Shown here: in pieces, positions 52,312-59,563 of the stretch
How positions within the stretch are numbered: the first letter of the stretch is position 1
Layout of the letters: the number at the start of each line of letters is the position of its first letter
NCBI GenBank assembly: GCA_036504095.1
Contig: DASXVS010000040.1
Span: forward strand, 62,001 to 126,000
Reading direction: 5' to 3'
DNA length: 64,000 bases
Source of the DNA: Armatimonadota bacterium
GTDB taxonomy: Bacteria > Armatimonadota > DTGP01 > JAKQQT01
Translations under genes and position numbers: made by a program
Notes under the pieces: model-generated
Database searches by the model: none
Seen by the model: the letters and a program-made list of their open reading frames with translations, nothing else
Told to the model about the DNA's origin: nothing

Positions 52312-53631
52312 ATGACAATGACAGAACCTCAACCCTCCGCCGCGTCCTACTGGGCCATGGCGGAACAGCAATCCGCGTTCGTCCAATCGCACTACTACGA
52401 TCCGTCCGCGGGCCTGTACCGGCCGTGGAGCCCCATGAAATCGGACGCCAACCCGTATGATTTCATGTGGGGAAACGGTGTGCAGTTCTCCTCGCTGGTT
52501 GGCGCCATCCGGTACGATCCGGATACGTATCTCCCGATCCTCACGGCTTTCTCCGGCGGCCTTCGCAAATACTGGGATGAGTCCGCCGCCATACCGGGGT
52601 TCGACGCGTACTGGGCCTCACCGGGCCATAGCGACAAGTACTACGACGATAACGCATGGCTCGTCATCGGCTTCGCCGAGGCGTACGGCGTGACGCGGGA
52701 CGAGACGTACCTGGACTGGTCGAAGCGGACGCAAGCGCAGGTGCTGAGCGGCTGGGACGCGGTGCTGGGCGGCGGAATCTACTGGCACGAATCGCACAAG
52801 AGCAAAAATACCTGCTCCAATGCGCCGGCCGCGACCGGGGCGTTGTGCCTGTACCGGTGGACGAAGGACGAGTCCTATCTCGACTGGGCCGTCAAGATAC
52901 GGAATTGGGTTCGGGCGCATCTGCAGGATACGGACGGGCTGTACTGGGACAACGTGGATCTCGACGGGGCGATCAACCGCACCAAGTGGACGTACAACAC
53001 CGCTCTGATGATCCGCACGGAAGTCCTCCTTTACGAATTCACCGGCGACAAGCAGTATCTCGCGGAAGCCCGGAAGTCCGCGGACGCGGGGATCAAACTC
53101 TGGGTTGACCCTGCGACCGGCGCCATCGCGAACACGGCCAGATTCAACCACCTCTTCGCGGAATCGCTTCTCCGTCTTGACGATGTGACGGGAGACAGCC
53201 GTTATCTGAACGTGGTCCGCGCGCACGCGGCGTTCGGCGCTCGTTACGTTCGCGATCCGAAGGGCGGCTACGGAAACTCGTGGGAACGCGGTGTGAACGG
53301 TCCCGAAGCGCCCAGGGAATTGATCGAGAACGCCGCCGCCGCGCGCCTGTTGTGGCTCCTGGCCCCGTATCCCGATTCCGATGAACTGATGGCTGCCGCG
53401 TTGCTCGCCACACGGCAAGGCGACGAAGCCGCGGCGGAGTCGCTGCTTCGGGATGCGGTTGCCGGCGACGCGGAAGCCGTTGAAGCGCGCTATCGCCTGT
53501 GGGAGGTCCTCGTACGCCGCGGAAAGGCGCTGGAGGCCGATGGTCTTGCTGCACGGTTGGGCGCTGCGGCGGACGGATCTCCCGCCGTTCGCGACAGGTT
53601 GCTCGCCTTGGGCTGGAAAGGCGCCGGGTAG
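52312..53631 (+). CDS. Glycoside hydrolase family 76-like protein
   Basis: 439 residues without signal peptide. An (alpha/alpha) barrel with repeated tyrosine/tryptophan motifs; the paired acidic motif YYDDNAWLVIGFAEAYG (about 105-121) is the hallmark of GH76 alpha-1,6-mannanases, and GGGIYWHESHKSKNTCSNAP follows in the expected place. A C-terminal helical part (about 360-439) resembles a TPR tail (GDEAAAESLLRDAVAGDAEA). The cytoplasmic prediction is odd for a GH76 and may mean another substrate. Starts at ATG 52312 or 52318; no clear ribosome site. Confidence 0.75.
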   Translation: MTMTEPQPSAASYWAMAEQQSAFVQSHYYDPSAGLYRPWSPMKSDANPYDFMWGNGVQFSSLVGAIRYDPDTYLPILTAFSGGLRKYWDESAAIPGFDAYWASPGHSDKYYDDNAWLVIGFAEAYGVTRDETYLDWSKRTQAQVLSGWDAVLGGGIYWHESHKSKNTCSNAPAATGALCLYRWTKDESYLDWAVKIRNWVRAHLQDTDGLYWDNVDLDGAINRTKWTYNTALMIRTEVLLYEFTGDKQYLAEARKSADAGIKLWVDPATGAIANTARFNHLFAESLLRLDDVTGDSRYLNVVRAHAAFGARYVRDPKGGYGNSWERGVNGPEAPRELIENAAAARLLWLLAPYPDSDELMAAALLATRQGDEAAAESLLRDAVAGDAEAVEARYRLWEVLVRRGKALEADGLAARLGAAADGSPAVRDRLLALGWKGAG

Positions 53632-53636
53632 CCGGT

Positions 53637-53852
53637 ATGTCGAGGGTTCTGTTCAGCGTCGGTCTGGTCTGCCTCAGCCTGGGCGCCATCGCATGGGCCA
53701 TGGAGCGGGCGGGCCTGAAACCGGGTCGGCTGCCCGGCGATATTGTCGCCGGTTCGGGCGGCGCGCGCCTCTACATCCCGATCACAACCTGCATACTGCT
53801 CAGCGTGGTCCTGAGCGCCATCATGGCTGTCGCGAGGGCCCTCCGCAAGTGA
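53637..53852 (+). CDS. DUF2905 family small membrane protein
   Basis: 71 residues from ATG 53637, with two membrane helices (5-22 and 45-66). LGAIAWAMERAGLKPGRLPGDI and IPITTCILLSVVLS match the DUF2905 pattern, a small protein often encoded beside ruvB and queA. Function unknown. It begins 5 nt after the GH76-like stop and overlaps queA (GTGA). Confidence 0.85.
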   Translation: MSRVLFSVGLVCLSLGAIAWAMERAGLKPGRLPGDIVAGSGGARLYIPITTCILLSVVLSAIMAVARALRK

Positions 53853-54865
53853 GTGACCACCTCTCGGATTACGATTACCTCCTGCCGCAGGACCGTATTG
53901 CCCAAACTCCCGTGGAACCTCGCGATGCTTCGCGTCTCCTTGTTGTGGACCGCAAGACAGGCGCACTCACCCACCGGATCTTCCGCGACATCGTCGAGTA
54001 CCTTTCCCCGGGCGATGTTCTGGTCGTGAATTCCTCACGCGTCCGATCGGCGCGGCTATGGGGGCGAAAGCCCACCGGCGGCCGGGTCGAGGTTTTCCTG
54101 TTGAAACCGCACGGAAATGACGTTTGGGAGACCCTCGTTTCACCGGGGAAACGGGTCCCCCCGGGGACGCATTTGGAGTTCGACGCCGGGTTCACGGCGC
54201 GCGTGCTGGAGCGCACCGACGCCGGTGGGCGCATCGTGCGGTTTGAAGGCGCGGATTCATTGGATGAGGCTCTCGAGGCGGCGGGCGAGGTGCCCCTGCC
54301 GCCGTACATCACGGAGCGACTGGAAGACCCGGAACGATATCAGACCGTTTACGCGCGCACCCTGGGTTCCGCGGCCGCGCCGACCGCCGGCCTTCACTTC
54401 ACGCCGGAGTTGCTGAAAACCGTGCGCGACAAGGGCGTTCAGGTTGCGGAAGTTGTGTTGCACATCGGGCTCGACACGTTCCGCCCGGTGAAGGTGGAAG
54501 ATCTCGATAAGCACGTGATGCATTCGGAGTGGTACGAGATCAGCGAGGCTGACGCCCGTATCATCAACGAGGCAGTCGGGAGGGTGTTCGCCGTCGGAAC
54601 GACAACCGTCAGGGCTCTGGAAAGCTCGGCCCGGGCCGACGGCTTGGTCCACCCGGGGGTGGCGGAGACCCGGCTTTTCCTCCGCCCGGGGTCGGAATTC
54701 CGGGTAGTGGATGCTATGGTCACGAATTTCCACCTTCCAAAGTCAACCTTGGTCATGTTGGTTTCCGCTTTTTCTCGTTTGGAATTGATAATGAAAGCGT
54801 ACCGTGAGGCCGTTGAGTGCGATTACCGCTTTTTCAGTTTCGGCGATGCCATGCTGATCCTGTGA
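53849..54865 (+). CDS. queA: S-adenosylmethionine:tRNA ribosyltransferase-isomerase
   Basis: 338 residues from GTG 53849, overlapping the DUF2905 stop; longer in-frame readings lie inside the GH76-like gene. Makes epoxyqueuosine in tRNA from preQ1. Segments: YDYLLPQDRIAQTPVEPRDASRLL, RGRKPTGGRVEVFLL-type core (WGRKPTGGRVEVFLL), GSAAAPTAGLHFT, VLHIGLDTFRPVK, HSEWYEIS and TNFHLPKSTLVMLVSAF. Length is normal. No other queuosine gene is in the window. Confidence 0.97.
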   Translation: MSDHLSDYDYLLPQDRIAQTPVEPRDASRLLVVDRKTGALTHRIFRDIVEYLSPGDVLVVNSSRVRSARLWGRKPTGGRVEVFLLKPHGNDVWETLVSPGKRVPPGTHLEFDAGFTARVLERTDAGGRIVRFEGADSLDEALEAAGEVPLPPYITERLEDPERYQTVYARTLGSAAAPTAGLHFTPELLKTVRDKGVQVAEVVLHIGLDTFRPVKVEDLDKHVMHSEWYEISEADARIINEAVGRVFAVGTTTVRALESSARADGLVHPGVAETRLFLRPGSEFRVVDAMVTNFHLPKSTLVMLVSAFSRLELIMKAYREAVECDYRFFSFGDAMLIL

Positions 54866-54930
54866 GAGGGGTGGCTTCGGCACTCGCGTCGGATCTTTCC
54901 ATCATTCATTCATAATTGGGGGGGCAAGGG

Positions 54931-55512
54931 ATGGCCAGGTTCCAGGGCAGTCTGAGGGATTGGCGGCGCTATATTGACGAGAAGACCCAGGCGGTCAAAG
55001 ATCGGCAGGAATCGACCACTGCCGTCGCCGAGGCGGAGAGGCCCGCGGCGCCGGTAGTATCACCCCCTGAGCCGCCGGTGCAGACAGCGTCGCAGGACGT
55101 AGAGACGGCTTTGGCGAAGCATCGCGCGATCGCCGAAGAGATCGACCGGACGCCGGACGCGCCGGCCCCGGTTTCGCCTCCTGTATCGGCATCCGATGCA
55201 GAAGCCGCGGGGATGTTCGCCCGCCTCCCGCGCCACGTTCAACTGCTGATGCGCCCCGCCAAGGGCGAAGTGGCGCAGAACTCCTACAAAGGCAAATTCA
55301 GCGAGACCCGCGAGGAACTCATCTACCGCCTGCTGGACCCGCAGTTGACCCTGGAGGAAACGGCGCGGATACTGAATGTTTGCCCGACGACCGTAAGGCG
55401 GTATACCAACCGTGGTCTCCTGCCGCAGGAGCGCACACAGGGGAACCATCGACGTTTCCGCATGTCGAAAGTGCTGGAGTTCCTCGAGGCGCACGTTCCC
55501 ACCGACGACTGA
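54931..55512 (+). CDS. MerR-type helix-turn-helix protein with disordered N-terminal region
   Basis: 193 residues from ATG 54931 (GGGGGGG/AAGGG upstream). Residues 1-90 are charged or proline/alanine-rich; residues 95-130 hold a basic segment (HVQLLMRPAKGEVAQNSYKG), and the C-terminal 55 residues form a winged HTH: LTLEETARILNVCPTTVRRY then TNRGLLP and NHRRFRMSKVLEFLE, the excisionase/MerR N-terminal pattern. Likely DNA-binding; target unknown. 18 nt before a glycosyltransferase gene, which it may control or be co-transcribed with. Confidence 0.8.
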   Translation: MARFQGSLRDWRRYIDEKTQAVKDRQESTTAVAEAERPAAPVVSPPEPPVQTASQDVETALAKHRAIAEEIDRTPDAPAPVSPPVSASDAEAAGMFARLPRHVQLLMRPAKGEVAQNSYKGKFSETREELIYRLLDPQLTLEETARILNVCPTTVRRYTNRGLLPQERTQGNHRRFRMSKVLEFLEAHVPTDD

Positions 55513-55530
55513 TCCGGGGTTGGGTTTGCA

Positions 55531-56763
55531 TTGAACATCGCTATTTTCTCGGAAAGCTACAAGCCCTACGTCAACGGCGTATCGGTGTCCGTAACCACGT
55601 TCACCGAGCAACTGAGGAACCACGGCGATACCGTTCACATCTTCGCTCCCTATATGCCGGACTACGAGGATGAAGACCCGCTTGTGACGCGGTACCCCTC
55701 GGTCCGCTTCAAGTCGCGGTGGCTGCAATACGAGCCCGAATACACGATGGCGCTGGGCCGCTTTCCGGGGCTGCAGTGGATATTGCGCATCGGGTTTGGC
55801 GCAACTGTGTATCGCCTGAACACCCGGCGCGCCCTCGACGATATGCTGGGCCGCCTGGACATAGACCTCATTCACACGCAATCCCCGTTCGCGATGGGCG
55901 CCGAGGGGCGGCGCTGGGCGAAGCGGAGGGGCGTTCCGCTGGTGACGACCTTCCACACCCTCTACACGGAGTACACGCACTACACGCCGTTCATCCCGCG
56001 GTGGATTTCGCTGCCCAGCATCCTCCGCTGGACCAGGATGAACTGCAACGCGGCGGACAGGATCATCGCGCCCACCGAAGCGGCCCGCGACGTGCTGGCC
56101 TCGTGGGGGGTGACGCAGCCTGTATCCATCTTGGCGACCGGTATCCGCACCGCCATGTTCCGCGGCGGCGACCGGGCCGGCATTAGAGAGCGATGGGGCA
56201 TCCCGGACGGCTCGCTGGTGCTGTTGTACGCGGGGCGCGTGGCGCCGGAGAAGAACATCCCGCTGTTGCTGGATGTGCTGGAGAATGTGGCCGCCTCGTA
56301 TCCCGACATCGTCCTCTTGTTTGCCGGGGGCGGCCCCGACCTCGCGCCAACCGAGGCCGCGGCCAATCAGCGCGGGCTGGGGGACCGGGTGCGCTTTGCC
56401 GGTTACGCGAAGCGCGAAGAGATGCGAGACTACTACGCCGCCGCCGACATCCTGGCGTTTCCATCGTTCACGGAGACGCAGGGCCTGGTGCTGTGCGAGG
56501 CGATGGCCGCCGGCCTGCCGTTCGTGGCGGTGGAGTCCCCGGGCGCCCGGTCGGTGCTTCCGGAGGGCTATGAGCGCTATCTGATCCCGAACGACGCTTC
56601 GCTGATGACGCAGCGGGTGCTGGAGTTGGCCGGCGATGCGGACAAGCGGCGGCGCCTGGCGGATCTGGGCCGGGATTCCGCGGAGCGGTTCAGCGAGGAA
56701 GGGGCGGGGGAGCGGCTTCGTGAGATCTACGCGGATGTGATCGCGGAGAAGCGGGGTAGGTGA
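55531..56763 (+). CDS. Glycosyltransferase family 4 protein
   Basis: 410 residues from TTG 55531. GT-B fold. N-terminal domain: IAIFSESYKPYVNGVSVSVT (3-22, the glycine-rich acceptor loop), THTQSPFAMGAEGRRWAKRR and TFHTLYTEYTHY. C-terminal nucleotide-sugar domain: LLYAGRVAPEKNIPLLLDVL, FAGGGPDL, and FPSFTETQGLVLCEAMAAGLPF, which has the E-x7-E motif. It resembles enzymes that add glucose or mannose to diacylglycerol or phosphatidyl-inositol. Cytoplasmic, membrane associated. The lipid kinase at 62815 would fit a glycolipid role, but this is inference. Confidence 0.92.
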   Translation: MNIAIFSESYKPYVNGVSVSVTTFTEQLRNHGDTVHIFAPYMPDYEDEDPLVTRYPSVRFKSRWLQYEPEYTMALGRFPGLQWILRIGFGATVYRLNTRRALDDMLGRLDIDLIHTQSPFAMGAEGRRWAKRRGVPLVTTFHTLYTEYTHYTPFIPRWISLPSILRWTRMNCNAADRIIAPTEAARDVLASWGVTQPVSILATGIRTAMFRGGDRAGIRERWGIPDGSLVLLYAGRVAPEKNIPLLLDVLENVAASYPDIVLLFAGGGPDLAPTEAAANQRGLGDRVRFAGYAKREEMRDYYAAADILAFPSFTETQGLVLCEAMAAGLPFVAVESPGARSVLPEGYERYLIPNDASLMTQRVLELAGDADKRRRLADLGRDSAERFSEEGAGERLREIYADVIAEKRGR

Positions 56764-57239
56764 CGGCCGCCAGATGAACCACGGAGGGCACGGAGGGCAC
56801 GGAGGTTCACGGAGGAAGCGATGAATTCGGAATGCCGACCGGCGTAGCGCGGGCGCCCTCGCCCGTCTCACGGTAGGGACGCCGACGACGGTTGCCGATG
56901 TTTGTCGGCGAGGACGCCGACGACGATTGCCGATGTATGTCGGCGGGGACGCCGACACTACCTGGCGGTTGTCGGCGGGGACGCCGACGACGATTGCCGC
57001 TTTATGTCGGCGGGGACGCCGACACTACCGTGACGGTTGTCGGCGGGGACGCCGACGACGATTGCTGGTGTTTGTCGGCGGGGACGCCGACACTACCTTG
57101 CGGTTGTCGGCGGGGACGCCGACACTACCTGGCGGTTGTCGGCGGGGACGCCGACGACGATTGCCGGTGTTTGTCGGCGGGGACGCCGACACTACCGTGG
57201 CGGTTGTCGGCGGGGACGCCGACACTACTGTGGGTAGGG
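56764..57239. repeat. Array of ten GNRA-loop hairpins between convergent genes
   Basis: 476 nt without a gene. At 56774-56816 the word CACGGAGGG repeats. From 56904 to 57223 an 18-nt unit GTCGGCG-GGGA-CGCCGAC occurs ten times (starts 56904, 56939, 56971, 57006, 57039, 57074, 57106, 57138, 57173, 57206); the first has loop AGGA. Spacers are of two kinds, CGACGATTGCCG-type (17 nt) and ACTACC-type (14-15 nt), which mostly alternate, giving a 67-nt higher-order unit. The GT4 gene ends before it and the macro-domain gene ends at 57240. Confidence 0.95.
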
Positions 57240-57812
57240 TCAGTTGTACGATGCGGCGAACTCGGCACGCCAGGCGGTGTCGAACGCGTCGAAGGTCGCC
57301 TCGTCGATCACCACGAACCGCACATCGCGGATGCTTGAAGACGGGGCGTCGTCCAGCCAGGAGACGGCGGCGCGGAGCATGATTTCGGCGCACCGGTCCT
57401 TGGGGAAGCCGTAGATGCCGCTGGATATGGCCGGAAAGGCGATGCTGACCAACGATTTGGCGTCCGCCAGGTCCAGTGAACACTCAACCGCACTGGCGAG
57501 GAGGCTGTCCGCCTCGAACTCGTCGTGCTGGCTCCAGATCGGGCCCACCGCGTGGATGACGAAGCGGCTCGGGAGGTCGCCGGCGCCGGTCATCGCCGCG
57601 GTGCCGGTCTCCACGATTCCCACCTGGTTGCTTTCGCGCTGGATCGACGGGCCACCCTTTCGCGATATCGCTCCCGCCACGCCGCCGCCGTGCTGCAGGT
57701 GCTCATTGGCCGCGTTGACGATGGCATCCACCGCCTCCTCGGTCAAATCGCCTTTCCGAAGGCTCACACGGGCCCCGGACGCCAGCATCGTGTCGTAGAT
57801 TACCTCGCTCAT
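57240..57812 (-). CDS. Macro-domain (ADP-ribose binding) protein
   Basis: 190 residues. Core macro domain: SLRKGDLTEEAVDAIVNAAN, EHLQHGGGVAGAISRKGG (ADP-ribose loop 1), RFVIHAVGPIW and VSIAFPAISSGIYGFPKD (loop 2), then LRAAVSWLDDA. Similar to stand-alone bacterial O-acetyl-ADP-ribose deacetylases or ADP-ribosyl hydrolases. Both loops are intact, so binding is likely; catalysis is unproven. It overlaps the upstream exchanger gene by ATGA. The stop lies at the edge of the hairpin array. Confidence 0.92.
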   Translation of the reverse strand: MSEVIYDTMLASGARVSLRKGDLTEEAVDAIVNAANEHLQHGGGVAGAISRKGGPSIQRESNQVGIVETGTAAMTGAGDLPSRFVIHAVGPIWSQHDEFEADSLLASAVECSLDLADAKSLVSIAFPAISSGIYGFPKDRCAEIMLRAAVSWLDDAPSSSIRDVRFVVIDEATFDAFDTAWRAEFAASYN

Positions 57813-59053
57813 TGCCCTCCCTCACTTCCCTTGAATTCCCCGAGAGGCTGTAAACGCATCCCCCGCCCGGCTGCCGGCGGCGGGAGCCAACTTGTCGTGC
57901 TGCCCGACGGAGCCGGCGCGACCGCCGGACGCCCCTCCGTGGGAATGTAGTAAAACGCCAGCGCGATGACGATATACGCCGCCAGAAGCAGAACGCCCTC
58001 CATCCAGTGGGTCTGGCCGTCCAGGCTGATCACGGTCACGATCGTGACCGCGAACGCGATGCTCACCAGCTCGAACGTGTTGAATATGAACGTCATGGGG
58101 TGGCCCATCGCCAGGCTGGCGAACACGAGGAGCGGGGCCACGAAAAGGGCGATCTGCGTGCTGGAGCCGATCGCGATCTTCAGCGCCAGGTCCATCTGGT
58201 TTCGCCGGGCGAACACGACGGCCGTCACATGCTCGGCCGCATTGCCGATGATCGCGACCACCACCACGCCGACGAAAACCTGGCTCAGGTGCAGCGCCTT
58301 CGTGACGCCGTCGATGCTACCCACGAGGAACTCACTCTCGAGGGCGACGAACAGCGTGCTCCCCAACAGCAGGCCAACCGCCGCCGGCAGCCCCCGCGGC
58401 GCCCGATCCTCACCGGCCTCGGGTTCGATGCCGGTGAGCAGGCTCTCGTGCGTCTTGAGCGAAAAGAACAGCGAGAGGCCATAGACAACGATGAGCACAC
58501 CGGCCACCGCAAGGCTGAGGCTTTCGACTCGCGGGTCCCGGTTCCCGCCGATGAGACCCGGCGCCGACCGCACAAATACCGCCGGCACCATCAGCGCCAG
58601 CACGCTCATCACCAGCAGCGACGAGTGCAGCCCGGCCGAATGCTGGTTGAACGACTGCGTCTTGTGCCGGATACCGCCCAGCAGAACGGCCAGGCCGACA
58701 ACCAGCAGCAGGTTGCCGATGATGCTCCCGGTGATGCTGGCCTTCACGACCCCCGGAAGCCCGGCCCGAAGAGCCAGCATCGCGATGATGAGCTCCGGCG
58801 CATTGCCGAACGTCGCGTTGAGCAGGCCGCCCCACGTCGATCCGATGCGGCCGGCGACGTCCTCCGTGGCGCCGCCCATCAGCCCGGCCAACGGGACGAT
58901 GGCCAGACACGATGACACGAAGACGAGAGTCGGCGACAAGTGCAGCCACTCGAGGACGATGCTCACCGGCACGAAGGCGAGCAGAACGTTGAGCCGATTT
59001 GCGCGCCGGTATGGCGCGCGCTTCCTGATGTTGGCGGGCTTGGCAGTACGCAT
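57809..59053 (-). CDS. Ca2+/H+ exchanger (CaCA/CAX family)
   Basis: 414 residues from ATG 59053 (CCGGAGC upstream); a start 39 nt earlier is possible. Eleven or so membrane helices in two halves; the acidic alpha-repeat motifs are clear: NATFGNAPELIIAMLALRAG in the first half and IIGNAAEHVTAVVFARRNQM in the second, both in the CAX form. A cytoplasmic acidic loop (ETHESL, EPEAGEDRAPRG) separates the halves. Exports Ca2+ (or other cations) in exchange for protons. The coupling to a macro-domain gene is unusual. Confidence 0.92.
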   Translation of the reverse strand: MRTAKPANIRKRAPYRRANRLNVLLAFVPVSIVLEWLHLSPTLVFVSSCLAIVPLAGLMGGATEDVAGRIGSTWGGLLNATFGNAPELIIAMLALRAGLPGVVKASITGSIIGNLLLVVGLAVLLGGIRHKTQSFNQHSAGLHSSLLVMSVLALMVPAVFVRSAPGLIGGNRDPRVESLSLAVAGVLIVVYGLSLFFSLKTHESLLTGIEPEAGEDRAPRGLPAAVGLLLGSTLFVALESEFLVGSIDGVTKALHLSQVFVGVVVVAIIGNAAEHVTAVVFARRNQMDLALKIAIGSSTQIALFVAPLLVFASLAMGHPMTFIFNTFELVSIAFAVTIVTVISLDGQTHWMEGVLLLAAYIVIALAFYYIPTEGRPAVAPAPSGSTTSWLPPPAAGRGMRLQPLGEFKGSEGGQ

Positions 59054-59349
59054 AATGCTCCGGTAAGCACGGGTCGGGACGGAATGCGGCACGACCCGGT
59101 AGACCCCTTAAGCATAGCAGACAGGGGCGGCGCCCGCCCTTCGGGAACCATTTCTCGGGCTCCGAAGTCAGTATTGTAAGAACGCCCGGTTACATGGAAT
59201 GAACCTCACAATCAGGAACAGAAGAACTGAAACCTGGAATCGCATAGCGTCGATCAGCGCCCGCCTCCTCCGAAATGAGGGGGCGGGCGCCGTCGATTTG
59301 GGTGGGTGGACGTGTCCAGACAGTGATGTGCGTTGGGTCGCGTTACACC

Positions 59350-59474
59350 CCATCGGCTGAAGCCGACGGCTGGTTGCACAAAGTCGGCTAAAGCCGACTG
59401 ATACGCGCATACTGGGTCGGAAACCAACCGGCTTGAGCCGGTTTCGTCTGGCGGCCGTCGGCTTCAGCCGATGG
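59350..59474. repeat. Inverted 20-bp repeats enclosing two hairpins
   Basis: CCATCGGCTGAAGCCGACGG (59350-59369) and its exact complement (59455-59474) enclose AGTCGGC-TAAA-GCCGACT (59382-59399) and AACCGGC-TTGA-GCCGGTT (59426-59443). Each 20-bp arm is also a hairpin by itself, so the locus can fold as four small hairpins or one long stem. Confidence 0.9.
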
Positions 59475-59484
59475 GACGCAGCCC

Positions 59485-59528
59485 GATTGAAGAGGCTGTC
59501 CCGAGCTCTCGGGACAGCCTCTTCAATC
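59485..59528. terminator. 44-nt palindrome downstream of the beta-helix gene
   Basis: 21-bp perfect arms, 59485-59505 and 59508-59528, with GAGGCTGTCCCGAG words. It lies 35 nt after the stop of the minus-strand gene at 59564, in terminator position, but no T-run follows on either strand. Confidence 0.7.
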
Positions 59529-59563
59529 GCCGGTGGCAAGAGCGTCCTTTCCCCTGAACGATC

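Larger units (their letters stand above)
59054..59563. other. Repeat-rich intergenic region
   Basis: 510 nt without a gene. About 59054-59330 shows nothing I recognise. From 59350 it holds the multi-hairpin cluster (59350-59474) and a long palindrome (59485-59528), described separately. Confidence 0.7.

Noticed and set aside
56904-57223. CRISPR array
   Set aside because: The repeated unit is a short 18-nt hairpin, spacers are of two recurring kinds rather than unique, and there are no cas genes or leader.
56892-57382. Open frames of about 150 codons reading through the hairpin array
   Set aside because: They translate to simple repeats in several frames at once, a by-product of a repeat without stop words; no ribosome site or family signal.
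59054-59330. Hidden small gene or tRNA in the long spacer upstream of the exchanger
   Set aside because: No cloverleaf, no frame with ribosome site and no similarity seen.
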